Assembly: GCF_000407545.1 (NCBI RefSeq)
Contig: NZ_ASWH01000001.1
Location: forward strand, 372,001 to 436,000
DNA: 64,000 nt
Direction: 5' to 3'
DNA from: Enterococcus gilvus ATCC BAA-350
GTDB lineage: Bacteria; Bacillota; Bacilli; Lactobacillales; Enterococcaceae
Shown piece by piece: positions 53,328 through 62,056 of the stretch (positions within the stretch are counted from its first letter, which is position 1; each line of letters opens with the position of its first letter). A program made the translations under genes and the position numbers. Below the pieces are notes generated by a model that was given only the letters and a program-made list of their open reading frames with translations, was not told the DNA's origin and made no database searches.

Positions 53328-53420
53328 CATTCAGAAAAGAAGCGCTGTACAAAAAGAGTTTGTCAAACGCCACATGCTATGTTACGATTTTCACTATCCA
53401 GACAGGGAAAAGGAGAAGTA

Positions 53421-53867
53421 ATGGAGAAACAGTGGAAGAAGATAGCTGCAACGAGCCGTTCAATAATCAAGCTAGTAAAAGAGTACGCAGTGATCGGTCT
53501 GTTTAGATGGAAAAAGCAAATCGCCAGCGGTCTGATAGTGATCAGTGTTCTGCTATTGCTGACGCTTATCAATACACTGATGCCCCATAATTCTGCTTGG
53601 CTGCAGGGAAAATGGTTCAGCCAGTCAGTGAATTATTCCTTTAAGCCTGGAAACGAAGCATTTACGAGCTGGACGATCAAGTGTAGAAATAAAGTCGCGT
53701 TGAAGCAGGCCAAAGTCGCTGTTAATTCCACGAAAAAATGCGTGGTCATGACGGATGATGGCAACAATATCGAGTACCATGCGACACGAACCGGCAGAAA
53801 ACAATTGGAATTGAAAATAGTAAGGGATGGCCAGTCTGACCAACTCATTGAATTAAGTAAAAAATAG
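53421..53867 (+). CDS. Single-pass membrane protein of unknown function
   Basis: A 148-residue protein from the ATG at 53421 (GGAGAAG upstream; the frame is open further up but without a ribosome site). A basic N-terminus of about 35 residues, one membrane helix (SGLIVISVLLLLTLINTLM) and an outside domain of about 90 residues with many Lys and Thr. Two Cys (IKCRNK and KKCVVM) could form a disulfide. Family not recognised. Own terminator follows. Confidence 0.7.
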   Translation: MEKQWKKIAATSRSIIKLVKEYAVIGLFRWKKQIASGLIVISVLLLLTLINTLMPHNSAWLQGKWFSQSVNYSFKPGNEAFTSWTIKCRNKVALKQAKVAVNSTKKCVVMTDDGNNIEYHATRTGRKQLELKIVRDGQSDQLIELSKK

Positions 53868-53870
53868 CCA

Positions 53871-53908
53871 AGATCGCTCATCGATTCAAGATGTGCGATC
53901 TTTTTTCG
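53871..53908 (+). terminator. Terminator
   Basis: AAGATCGC/GCGATCTT stem, extended by CATC/GATG, followed by TTTTT. Confidence 0.85.
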
Positions 53909-53989
53909 TGAGAAGAACAATTCTTTGCGGGACTTCTAAAAAAAATAGTACTATCGGAAAATAGGATGAATAAAAAAGGGGATTTTGTC

Positions 53990-55603
53990 ATGAAAGTTGT
54001 AGTAATCGGCGGAGTAGCAGGCGGACCTTCCTTTGCCACACGGTTGCGCCGTTTGAATGAAGAACATGAGATCGTTATTTATGAACGTGGAGAACATATC
54101 TCATATGCCAGTTGTGCGCTGCCTTATTATCTAGGCGGTGTGATCGAAGACTTGGATTCATTGATCGAGCGAACACCCGAAATATTAAAAGTCAAAAACA
54201 ATATCGATGTCTTCACGAAACACGAAGTGACCGCTATTGATCCAGATAAGAAACAATTGGTCGTTAAAGACCTGGCAACAGGAGAAGAAACGACTACGAA
54301 TTATGATAAATTGGTTATTTCCGCAGGCGCGCGTCCAACGCTTCCGCCGATCATTGGCGCAAACAAAGCAGAAAACGGGTTTGTTTTACGCAACGTAACG
54401 AATGCAGCGGAGATCAAAACCTTTATCGATGCTCATGATCCGAAAAAGGTCCTGGTTTTAGGTGCTGGAGTGATGGGACTGGAAGTAGCTGAAAACTTCA
54501 AACATCGCGGAATGGACGTGACATTAGTGGATCAATTGCCGCAGGTCGCCTTTCCTTATGATGAAGAAATTGCAGACTTGATCTACGATAAATTGATCGA
54601 AAATGGGTTGCACGTTCACTTGGAAACACGTGTAGAAGAGATTCGTCAATCCGGAAAAGACGTCGTTTTATCTGATGGCACGACGATCGATCCAGACATG
54701 ATCCTCTTCGCTACCGGGGTCGCACCAAACAATGAAGTCGCAAAAACAGCAGGGATCGAGTTGTCCGACGATGGACAGATCATCGTCAATGATCAGCTGG
54801 AGACCAATCTTTCCGATATTTATGCCATCGGCGACATCATCAAAACGACCAGTGTAGTGACTGGATTGGCCACCTCAAGTATGCTGTCCAGCGCCGCAAA
54901 CCGCCAAGGCCATATGCTGGCGGACATGATCAACGGCACACCGATGCGTTACCGAGGCTATGTCGGTGCGGGTGTCGCGAAAATTTTTGATTTTACTGCA
55001 AGCTATGCTGGAATGACGGAGCATGCGTTGAAGGCTGCGGGCGTGACCAACTACAAATCAGTTTTTGTAACGCCCTTTGATCATGCCTATTTCTACCCAG
55101 GTGCGACGCGACTGAATCTGAAGATCATTTTCGACGCGACAAGCGGGAAAATTTTAGGCGGGCAAGCAGTGGGTGAAAAGGGCGTTGACAAGCGTATGGG
55201 TGAATTGTCAGTGGCGATCACTGGAAATCTGACGGTCTTTGATTTACCAGATCTGGAATTGCCTTATTCACCGCCTTATTCAACCACCCGCGACCCATTG
55301 AACATTGCGGGATACGTGGCGATCAATCAAATGACGAATATTGTTGAAACGGTCAAGGCCTCCGATATCCCAGCAGAAGATCTGGCAACTGCCTTCTTCT
55401 TGGACATTCGCGAACCCGACAAGGCTAAATCCGGCAGTATCGAAGCCACGAAAAATATTCCGATGAACGAATTGCGTGATCGGATCAATGAAATCCCTCG
55501 GGACAAAAAGGTATATATTACGTTTAGAAAAGGCTTGAATACGTATACTTCCGCGCGTATTTTGGCGGGCTTTGGTATTCCAGCGATTTTGATCGAGGAG
55601 TAA
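53990..55603 (+). CDS. CoA-disulfide reductase/NADH oxidase-like flavoprotein with degenerate rhodanese domain
   Basis: A 537-residue class III disulfide-reductase-like protein. FAD motif VVVIGGVAGG at the start, the single redox Cys42 in SYASCALPYYLGG (as in CoA-disulfide reductase), NAD(P)H motif VLGAGVMGLEVAEN and second FAD motif DIYAIGDIIKT. The dimer domain is followed by a C-terminal rhodanese-like domain (about 455-537). In that domain the active loop, normally YC-x-x-G-x-R, reads VYITFRKGLNTY with no Cys, so sulfur transfer is not expected. The likely role is thiol/disulfide or oxygen reduction with NAD(P)H. ATG at 53990 has AGGGGA upstream; the longer frame from 53966 lacks good spacing. 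The next gene begins 4 bases after the stop. Confidence 0.88.
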   Translation: MKVVVIGGVAGGPSFATRLRRLNEEHEIVIYERGEHISYASCALPYYLGGVIEDLDSLIERTPEILKVKNNIDVFTKHEVTAIDPDKKQLVVKDLATGEETTTNYDKLVISAGARPTLPPIIGANKAENGFVLRNVTNAAEIKTFIDAHDPKKVLVLGAGVMGLEVAENFKHRGMDVTLVDQLPQVAFPYDEEIADLIYDKLIENGLHVHLETRVEEIRQSGKDVVLSDGTTIDPDMILFATGVAPNNEVAKTAGIELSDDGQIIVNDQLETNLSDIYAIGDIIKTTSVVTGLATSSMLSSAANRQGHMLADMINGTPMRYRGYVGAGVAKIFDFTASYAGMTEHALKAAGVTNYKSVFVTPFDHAYFYPGATRLNLKIIFDATSGKILGGQAVGEKGVDKRMGELSVAITGNLTVFDLPDLELPYSPPYSTTRDPLNIAGYVAINQMTNIVETVKASDIPAEDLATAFFLDIREPDKAKSGSIEATKNIPMNELRDRINEIPRDKKVYITFRKGLNTYTSARILAGFGIPAILIEE

Positions 55604-55607
55604 GAAG

Positions 55608-55958
55608 ATGGACGCATTCAAAGAGCTCTTCACTCCAGCGCAGCAGTTTTTAATGTTGCAGGCGTATGTCGACTCGAAGCTGACAGAGGAAGAATTGATG
55701 AATTTCTCCCTCTTGGAATCAACCAAAGATGTTCCTGTGGTCTTTTATTCTGCCGGGGTGATGGTCATCCAACCAGCCCTCGATCTAGGGGACTTTACTC
55801 ATGCGTTCTTTTCAAAAGAGCAGCTTGAGATTCGCCGGCAAGACCGCGAGCTGATCCTTGAGCTGCCTGGACAAGCAGTCCGCTTTGGCTTTGAGGACCG
55901 CAAAGAAGCCCAACAAGTGGAAAAAGATTTTGCTTATTTGTATACGAACCCCGAATAG
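55608..55958 (+). CDS. Unrecognised protein linked to the flavoprotein gene
   Basis: A 116-residue soluble, acidic protein (MDAFKELFTPAQQFLMLQAY, then SLLESTKDVPVVFYSAGVMV). Its ribosome site GAGGAG overlaps the stop of the preceding flavoprotein gene, so translation is coupled and the two products may act together. No signal or membrane segment. Family not recognised. Confidence 0.7.
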   Translation: MDAFKELFTPAQQFLMLQAYVDSKLTEEELMNFSLLESTKDVPVVFYSAGVMVIQPALDLGDFTHAFFSKEQLEIRRQDRELILELPGQAVRFGFEDRKEAQQVEKDFAYLYTNPE

Positions 55959-56022
55959 TTGCTCTAAAAAATGCGTCGTAGTAAAGTGAAGGTAGCGTAT
56001 TACAAATGAGGAGGCAGACGTG

Positions 56023-56532
56023 ATGGACAATACACAATTTGCGAGGGAAATGCTGGATCGCGCGCAAGAACGGTTTGAAGACACTTTCGATCAGATGACG
56101 ACAGAAGAAGCCAACACAATGCCTGCACCATTGATCAAATCAGTGGTTTGGCTGATGTGGCATACGGCACGAGAGCTAGATATGCAGATCTCCGACATGA
56201 ATGGGACGGAATACTTGTGGACAAGCAAAGGCTGGTCTGAAAAATTTGCTTTGGATTTGCCGGACGACACAGAAGACTATCGCCATACACCTGACGAAGC
56301 CGCAAAGGTCGTCGTATCTGATCGGCAATTGGTGTTGGATTATCTAGCCGACAGTATCGCCTTCACACAGGAATATTTGACGACACTGGATGAGCGCAGC
56401 CTGGATGACGTCATCGATACCAATTGGGACCCGCCAGTCACGCGGCAAGTACGTCTCATCTCGGCGATCGATGATGCCGTGATGCATTCGGGTCAAGCTG
56501 TGTATACAAGACGATTAGTAATTGGTAAATAA
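56023..56532 (+). CDS. DinB-like protein (DUF664 type)
   Basis: A 169-residue four-helix-bundle protein of the DinB/YfiT superfamily. Metal-ligand-like histidines are seen in VWLMWHTARELD and DDAVMHSGQAVYTRRL, with the family pattern of a third His missing or displaced. Superfamily members are thiol-dependent or metal-dependent enzymes. ATG at 56023 (GAGGAGG upstream). Stands alone before the enolase leader. Confidence 0.8.
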   Translation: MDNTQFAREMLDRAQERFEDTFDQMTTEEANTMPAPLIKSVVWLMWHTARELDMQISDMNGTEYLWTSKGWSEKFALDLPDDTEDYRHTPDEAAKVVVSDRQLVLDYLADSIAFTQEYLTTLDERSLDDVIDTNWDPPVTRQVRLISAIDDAVMHSGQAVYTRRLVIGK

Positions 56533-56601
56533 GAACGGCTAACAGCTCTTTCGTGAAGAAGGGGCTGTTTTTATTTGGGAAATGACAGCGAGGGTTTTCG
56601 A

Positions 56602-56630
56602 TTGCCAAATAAAATCAAGCGTGCTATCCT
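56602..56630 (+). promoter_or_regulatory. Promoter of the riboswitch-controlled enolase gene
   Basis: TTGCCA, 17-base spacer, TATCCT. Initiation would fall near 56637, just before the fluoride aptamer. Confidence 0.65.
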
Positions 56631-56639
56631 TCTTTTGGT

Positions 56640-56693
56640 AAGAGGGATGGTGCTCCCCTCCTAACCGCTGACTCAATCAGCTGATGGCGCCTG
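56640..56693 (+). promoter_or_regulatory. Fluoride riboswitch (crcB motif) aptamer
   Basis: The order of conserved parts matches the fluoride aptamer: GGGATGGTGCTCCCC (GG-GATGG-TC-CC hairpin), the AACCGC stretch, a short stem TGACTCAATCA, and GCTGATGGCGCCTG (consensus GCUGAUGACnCCUAC). These nucleotides form the pseudoknot that encloses fluoride. The gene behind it is an enolase, a known fluoride target. Confidence 0.92.
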
Positions 56694-56772
56694 TTATAAG
56701 TGAAATAGTTCTAAGACTTTAGCCAAATGGCTGGAATTTCTTAGAGGTATTCCATTTGTAACAGGCTTTTTT
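56688..56772 (+). terminator. Riboswitch-controlled terminator
   Basis: GCCTGTTA at the aptamer's 3' edge pairs with TAACAGGC at 56758-56766, followed by T7; a second hairpin lies inside. Since the left arm overlaps the aptamer's last conserved bases, fluoride binding should prevent this terminator and turn on the enolase gene. Confidence 0.85.
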
Positions 56773-56865
56773 TGCGGGCTCCAGCAGGATAGAACGGGTA
56801 AAAACACAGAAATAGACGGTTTTATCGGGACACATAGAGTAGTTAAAATCAAGGAGGAAACAAAC

Positions 56866-58137
56866 ATGACAGTCGTAATTGAAACAGTAAAAGCAAGAGA
56901 AATTTTTGATTCACGGGGAAACCCAACGGTGGAGGCAGATGTTCTTTTATCTGACGGTACTTTAGGACGCGCAGAAGTACCAAGCGGCGCTTCTACAGGC
57001 GATCGCGAAGCCGTTGAATTGCGTGATGGCGGCGACTACCTAATGGGCAAAGGCGTCATGAAAGCTGTAAAAAACGTCAATACTGAGATCAATGATGCCT
57101 TAAAAGGCTTGTCTCCATTTGACCAAGCAAAAATCGACAAAGCAATGATCGATCTAGATGGTACACCCAATAAAGGACGTTTAGGCGCAAATGCGATCCT
57201 TGGTGTTTCCATGGCCGTTGCTCGTGCAGCAGCTCAAAGCCAAAAAATTCCATTGTATCGTTACCTGGGCGGTGTCGATCTAGAATTGCCGCAACCCTTC
57301 TTCAACGTCATCAACGGCGGTGTCCATGCTGACTCAGGAATCGATGTGCAAGAATTCTTGATCACGCCAGTAAAACGTGAAAGCTTCCGTGACGGTGTCG
57401 AAAAAATTGCTAATACGTACCACACTTTGAAAGGTGTCCTTGCAAAAGAAGGCTACGAAACAGCCGTCGGCGACGAAGGCGGGTTCGCACCCAAATTGGC
57501 AAGTACGGAAGCGGCGATCGACATGTTATACCGCGCCATCAAAGAAGCAGGCTATGTTCCAGGTGAAGAAATCGCCATCGCATTAGACCCAGCCTCCAGC
57601 GAATTTTACAGCGACGACACAAAGAAATACACCTTCGAAGGCAAAGAGATGTCTTCTGATGAGATGCTGACCTATTACCAAGACCTCGTGAAGAAATACC
57701 CTGCAATCATCTCCATCGAAGACGGCTTCTCAGAACATGACTGGGACGGCTTCAAGCAGATGACCGAAGCAATGGGGGATACGATCCAATTAGTCGGTGA
57801 CGATATTTTCGTTACGAACCCTGCGATCTTCGCAGAAGGAATCGAAAAGAATGTTGCAAACTCAATCTTGATCAAACTAAACCAAATCGGTACCGTTTCA
57901 GAATCCATCGAAACCATCAAGATGGCTCGCGCCAACGCCTACACAACCATGATCTCTCACCGATCTGGCGAAACAGGCGATACCTTCATCGCGGACTTCG
58001 CCGTAGCGATGAATGCCGGACAAATCAAAACAGGCTCCATGGCCCGCAGCGAACGGGTTGAAAAATACAACCAATTCCTACGTATCGAAGAAGAACTAGA
58101 AGGCTATGCAAAACTAGCCCGTTTCCCGAAAAACTAA
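56866..58137 (+). CDS. eno: Enolase, fluoride-riboswitch controlled
   Basis: A 423-residue enolase (2-phosphoglycerate to phosphoenolpyruvate, two Mg2+). Catalytic parts are intact: SGASTG loop, DVQEFLI and GDEGGFAP (acid Glu), metal ligands in [15 protein letters not shown] and VGDDIF, base Lys in ILIKLNQIG, and SHRSGET with GQIKTGS. It differs clearly from the housekeeping enterococcal enolase (for example in [20 protein letters not shown] and the C-terminus) and is not in a gap-pgk-tpi operon, so it is probably a second enolase. With the fluoride riboswitch in front, it is likely made to offset fluoride inhibition. AAGGAGG precedes the ATG. Confidence 0.92.
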   Translation: MTVVIETVKAREIFDSRGNPTVEADVLLSDGTLGRAEVPSGASTGDREAVELRDGGDYLMGKGVMKAVKNVNTEINDALKGLSPFDQAKIDKAMIDLDGTPNKGRLGANAILGVSMAVARAAAQSQKIPLYRYLGGVDLELPQPFFNVINGGVHADSGIDVQEFLITPVKRESFRDGVEKIANTYHTLKGVLAKEGYETAVGDEGGFAPKLASTEAAIDMLYRAIKEAGYVPGEEIAIALDPASSEFYSDDTKKYTFEGKEMSSDEMLTYYQDLVKKYPAIISIEDGFSEHDWDGFKQMTEAMGDTIQLVGDDIFVTNPAIFAEGIEKNVANSILIKLNQIGTVSESIETIKMARANAYTTMISHRSGETGDTFIADFAVAMNAGQIKTGSMARSERVEKYNQFLRIEEELEGYAKLARFPKN

Positions 58138-58156
58138 GAAAATAACTGAGAAGAAG

Positions 58157-58190
58157 CCCGATCATCGAGTCAGATGATCGGGATTTTTTT
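58157..58190 (+). terminator. Terminator of the enolase gene
   Basis: CCCGATCATC and GATGATCGGG around GAGTCA, followed by ATTTTTTT. Confidence 0.92.
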
Positions 58191-58273
58191 GTTAGGATCA
58201 ATAAAAAATTCCCAATATACGTTGTTATTTTTTTTTGCGAATAGTTAGTCATTCTCATAATTTTTCATCTTAC

Positions 58274-59212
58274 TTAAATAACTGAAAAACTGTATATTGT
58301 CTTAGAATGATAAGGATGTGCGGGGCCAAATTTTACTAGATCCAAATTATTTGCAGGGTATTGTGCTTCAAGGGTTATTCCACTGTAAACAGGATAAGGT
58401 TGATTATTAATTGAGAAAGTTCTTTGTGTAACATTGAATGTATAAACGACGATACTTGGTAGAGAAGTTGTAAAAGAGATTTGTCGACCATTTGTGGGGT
58501 GACTCAAAACTCCGGAATGCTCACCAGTAAGCTCGTAAGTATGATTGATACCGCCAAAATTCTGTAATGAGTCTAGGCGGTTAATTTGCTGAAAGTTTAA
58601 ATGTTTGGGAACGCCTACAGGAATAGGAGATTGAATCAAGCTATTCTCCTCGCAAAAAATTGAATCTGATTCAATTTGAAAAAAATGATCTGTTACAGGT
58701 GAGAGAGTGGAACCATTCAAATTGAAATACATGTGATTTGTTGGATTGAGGTAAGTTGTATCTTTAGGGTTAACGAAAATTTCCATAATTAAACGACAAT
58801 TATCATCAATAGTGTAAATAACGGAAGAATCATAAAGAGATGTCGAATGACTAAAGGAAATTTTGACGGAATCATTGTTTTCTGTAACTGTTTGTTTCCA
58901 AATCATCTTGTCCCATCCATCAGAACCTCCGTGAAAATGAAGAGGGGGTCGATTCTTTTCGAGAGTAGTGTTTCCTACTTCGTATCGTCCAGCTAGAGGT
59001 CCGACAATACTGCCGGCGAATGTTCTTTCAGCTAACCAAATATCTATTGGTGGGGCTACTAAAATATTTTCCATATTATTGCTATTATCTGAAAATATAA
59101 TTTCGAAAACAGAAGCACCAAGATTTGAAAATGTTACTTCTAACTCTTTTTTTAGTGAAATTTTTGTGAAAATTACTTCTTTATCAATGTAATCATAGGA
59201 TAATTGAAACAT
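58274..59212 (-). CDS. Aldose 1-epimerase (GalM-like)
   Basis: A 312-residue mutarotase-like protein that would interconvert alpha and beta anomers of sugars. Signature parts: NLGASVFEI near the start, NRPPLHFHGGSDGWDK (catalytic His region), NPTNHMYFNLNG (second His) and GITLEAQYPANN (catalytic Glu). It belongs to the wider galactose-mutarotase superfamily, and its specific sugar is unknown. Divergent from the FAD-oxidoreductase operon across a 120-base region with a catabolite-control site, so both may be controlled together. Confidence 0.85.
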   Translation of the reverse strand: MFQLSYDYIDKEVIFTKISLKKELEVTFSNLGASVFEIIFSDNSNNMENILVAPPIDIWLAERTFAGSIVGPLAGRYEVGNTTLEKNRPPLHFHGGSDGWDKMIWKQTVTENNDSVKISFSHSTSLYDSSVIYTIDDNCRLIMEIFVNPKDTTYLNPTNHMYFNLNGSTLSPVTDHFFQIESDSIFCEENSLIQSPIPVGVPKHLNFQQINRLDSLQNFGGINHTYELTGEHSGVLSHPTNGRQISFTTSLPSIVVYTFNVTQRTFSINNQPYPVYSGITLEAQYPANNLDLVKFGPAHPYHSKTIYSFSVI

Positions 59213-59266
59213 AAGATACCTCCTTTAAGTTAGTATAACTTCATCTGAAAAAAATTTCCATAAGTA

Positions 59267-59314
59267 TTGACACTTTTTGGAAATGATGTATTATTGTTTT
59301 TGTAAACGCAAACA
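59267..59314 (+). promoter_or_regulatory. Promoter with cre-like catabolite-control site
   Basis: TTGACA (59267-59272), 16-base spacer, TATTAT (59289-59294). TGTAAACGCAAACA at 59301-59314 fits the CcpA cre consensus TGWNANCGNTNWCA at 13 of 14 places and lies on the transcription start, a position for repression. The ATG at 59277 lies within this promoter and so cannot be the gene start. Confidence 0.65.
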
Positions 59315-59333
59315 GAAAGGGGTTGCAATTATT

Positions 59334-60743
59334 TTGGATTCAAATATTTTGAAGGAAAATTATGATGTAGTAGTAGCTGGTGGAGGAATGTCTGGAGCAT
59401 TTGCCGCTATCGCAGCTGCAAGAAACGGTGCAAAGACATTGATTATTGATCAAAATGGTTACTTTGGAGGAACCTTGACAGCAAACGGGGTTGGTCCGAT
59501 GATGACATACTTTGCTGGAGATAAACAAGTTATTTTAGGATTGGGACAAGAAATGGTTGAACGATTAGTCGAACGTGGCTATTCTCCAGGTCATGTCTTG
59601 GATTCAACAAATTATATTTCTTATGTAACGCCATTTTCAGCTGAGGGATTGAAAATTGTTTTAGATGAAATGGTCAGTGAAGCAGGGGCAGATGTTTTAT
59701 TCCATACCTACTTAATCGGGTTAGACAAAGAAGCTGGAGCAATCAAGAACATTTCGATCGTGAATAAAGATGGGATCAGACAAATTTCCAGTAAAGTATT
59801 TATTGATGCAACAGGAGACGGAGATCTAGCCGTAATGTCAGAAGTTCCATTCCAATTAGGGCGAGAAACAGACAATGCGATGCAACCGATGACGATGAAT
59901 CTTAAGGTTTACGGTGTTGATAAACAAAAGCTTCGTAAGGCTGTGTTAAATGATCCAGACAAGTTTCCACGGCTAAATAGAGATTTAGATGTTATGAAGA
60001 ATACAGAGATTCTATCTTTCGTCGGTTTTGATGATGAATTTAGAAAAGCTAAAGAAGAGGGTCGAATCAGCATTCCGAGAGAGGATATTCTTTTCTTTGA
60101 AACCAATGTACCGGGAGAGTTTATTATGAACACATCACGGATCATTAATGAAAGCGGTGTATCTGCAGAGGGGTTGACCCGAGCAGAGATGATTGGACGC
60201 AAGCAATGCGAGGAATTATACCACTTCTTAGTTGAATCAGTCCCCGGTTTTGAAAACGCGAAAATTGCTTATAGTGGACCAAGTGTTGGTGTTCGCGGAA
60301 CAAGGCAGATCAAAGGAAAATATACGCTGACGAATCAGGATGTTTTGGAAAATAAACCATTTAAATCTACGATCGCCCACTCAGGGTATCCAATTGATAT
60401 TCATAATCCGAAAGGGGAAGGTACTGTCTCCGTACACGCTAATCAGACCGAAGAAGTCGCGCATGAAAAATTTGATAAAACTGTATTCGACAGCTATTAT
60501 CGCATTCCTTATGAAATAATGATTACGAATGAAATCAGCAACCTGATTGTAACAGGACGTTGTGTCTCAGCTTCTTTTGAAGCTCAAGCAGCAATACGTA
60601 CGACACCAACGATGACCGCATTGGGACAAGCAGCCGGAACAGCAGCAGCATTGGCTGCATCAAAAAATGAAGCAACTGGAAATATTGATATTAAAGTTTT
60701 ACAAAATAAATTGATTGAGCAAAAGAGCTTTATCGAAATCTAG
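59334..60743 (+). CDS. FAD-dependent oxidoreductase (FAD_oxidored family)
   Basis: A 469-residue flavoprotein. FAD-binding motif VVVAGGGMSGAFAAIAAARNGAK near the start, GYFGGTLTANGVGPMM, VFIDATGDGDLAVMS and a late TALGQAAGTAAALA. The PF12831 family acts on organic acids or lactam/heterocycle-type substrates that are poorly known. The start is TTG at 59334 with AAAGGGG 11 bases upstream; the longer frame begins inside the promoter. The permease gene follows 10 bases later and a hydantoinase/oxoprolinase gene after that. Confidence 0.82.
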   Translation: MDSNILKENYDVVVAGGGMSGAFAAIAAARNGAKTLIIDQNGYFGGTLTANGVGPMMTYFAGDKQVILGLGQEMVERLVERGYSPGHVLDSTNYISYVTPFSAEGLKIVLDEMVSEAGADVLFHTYLIGLDKEAGAIKNISIVNKDGIRQISSKVFIDATGDGDLAVMSEVPFQLGRETDNAMQPMTMNLKVYGVDKQKLRKAVLNDPDKFPRLNRDLDVMKNTEILSFVGFDDEFRKAKEEGRISIPREDILFFETNVPGEFIMNTSRIINESGVSAEGLTRAEMIGRKQCEELYHFLVESVPGFENAKIAYSGPSVGVRGTRQIKGKYTLTNQDVLENKPFKSTIAHSGYPIDIHNPKGEGTVSVHANQTEEVAHEKFDKTVFDSYYRIPYEIMITNEISNLIVTGRCVSASFEAQAAIRTTPTMTALGQAAGTAAALAASKNEATGNIDIKVLQNKLIEQKSFIEI

Positions 60744-60753
60744 GAGGAAAAAA

Positions 60754-62034
60754 ATGGCAACGGTACAGTTAGTGGGAATATTGTTAGTATTTTTTATTTT
60801 AGTTGGTTTGATGATGACAAGAAAGGTCCCGACGATTCTAGCATTGCCAATAATGGCTATCGCGATTTCTTTAATTGCGGGAATCACAGTGATATCAAAA
60901 GACCCAGAACAATTCACAATTGTGAAAGATGTTTTAGAAGCTGGGTCGATGAGAATGTCGACTGCAATTTCAGGTTTGATTTTTGGATCATTGTTCGGAA
61001 AAGTATTATCTAAAGTTGGGGTCACTGAGACAATTATAAAAAAAGCGGCAGAAATGGCTGGGGATCGAGCACTACCAATTGCCTTATCCTTCTTAGCGGT
61101 TTGTTCTGTAATTTTTGCAGCAAGCAATGGATTAGGTATGGTGATTTTAGTTGGTACAATTATTGTCCCGATTATGATATCAGCAGGTCTTTCGCCAATG
61201 GTCAGTGGAATTATCTTACTACTGTCAAATGGCATTGGTGTAACATTCTCTGTATCAACATTAGCTGTTTATATCGACGTACTAGGTTTGAATTTAAGTG
61301 AAGTTACTTCGTATTCATGGATGGTCGGACTACCGTTGATCCTCGTCTCAGTAATTATGATTGTCTATTATGTAAAATTCAGCGGAAAGCGTCGCAAAGC
61401 TTGGGCGATGCCTACTAAGCAAGGAAGAAATGGTCAAGTTCGCAGTATTGCTTTGATCTCGCCGATCATTCCAGTTGTTCTAGTTTTTGCTTTCCAAGTT
61501 CCATTGGTAGCTGCAATTATTGTTGGAATTTTCGTCACTTTGATCTTGAGTACACCAAAAAATCCGATTCATGTCGTAAGTAGTGCCTTTGTTGAAGGAA
61601 TACAAGAGGTTGCTGGTGCTGCTGGTTTGATGATTGGTATTGGAATGCTGCTAAATGCTGTAATGTCTGCAGAGGTATCAACAATTTTACAACCAGCAAT
61701 CTCTATGATGATCCCTAAAAATCAATTGATGTTTGTTCTGATTTTTGGACTACTTTCACCTTTAGCAATTTATCGTGGTCCGTTAAATGTTTGGGGATTA
61801 GGAAGCGGCATCATTTCCCTATTAGTTGCAGGTGGGATGAATCCAATCGCAGCGATGGTAGCTTTACGATTAGATAGTAATGTTCAAGCAGTCTGCGACC
61901 CAACCAACTCGCATAATGTTTGGGTGTCCGATTTTATTAAAACAGATGTTAATGAAGTAATGAAGAAAACAATTGGCTGGGTAGCAGTTTCAACCTTCCT
62001 CGGTTTGGTTGTTGCTTCGTTCTTCCTATATTAA
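60754..62034 (+). CDS. Organic-acid type permease
   Basis: A 426-residue polytopic membrane protein with about 11 to 12 helices, similar in layout to GntP/CitM-like ion-transporter superfamily members (LLVFFILVGLMMTRKVPTIL at the start, SNGLGMVILVGTIIVPIM, SPLAIYRGPLNVWGLGSGI, DPTNSHNVWVSDFIKTDVNE). Substrate unknown. Between an FAD oxidoreductase and an oxoprolinase-like gene it probably imports the substrate of this pathway. ATG at 60754 with TAGGAGG upstream. Confidence 0.8.
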   Translation: MATVQLVGILLVFFILVGLMMTRKVPTILALPIMAIAISLIAGITVISKDPEQFTIVKDVLEAGSMRMSTAISGLIFGSLFGKVLSKVGVTETIIKKAAEMAGDRALPIALSFLAVCSVIFAASNGLGMVILVGTIIVPIMISAGLSPMVSGIILLLSNGIGVTFSVSTLAVYIDVLGLNLSEVTSYSWMVGLPLILVSVIMIVYYVKFSGKRRKAWAMPTKQGRNGQVRSIALISPIIPVVLVFAFQVPLVAAIIVGIFVTLILSTPKNPIHVVSSAFVEGIQEVAGAAGLMIGIGMLLNAVMSAEVSTILQPAISMMIPKNQLMFVLIFGLLSPLAIYRGPLNVWGLGSGIISLLVAGGMNPIAAMVALRLDSNVQAVCDPTNSHNVWVSDFIKTDVNEVMKKTIGWVAVSTFLGLVVASFFLY

Positions 62035-62056
62035 TTAGAGATTGAGGTAAACAAAA

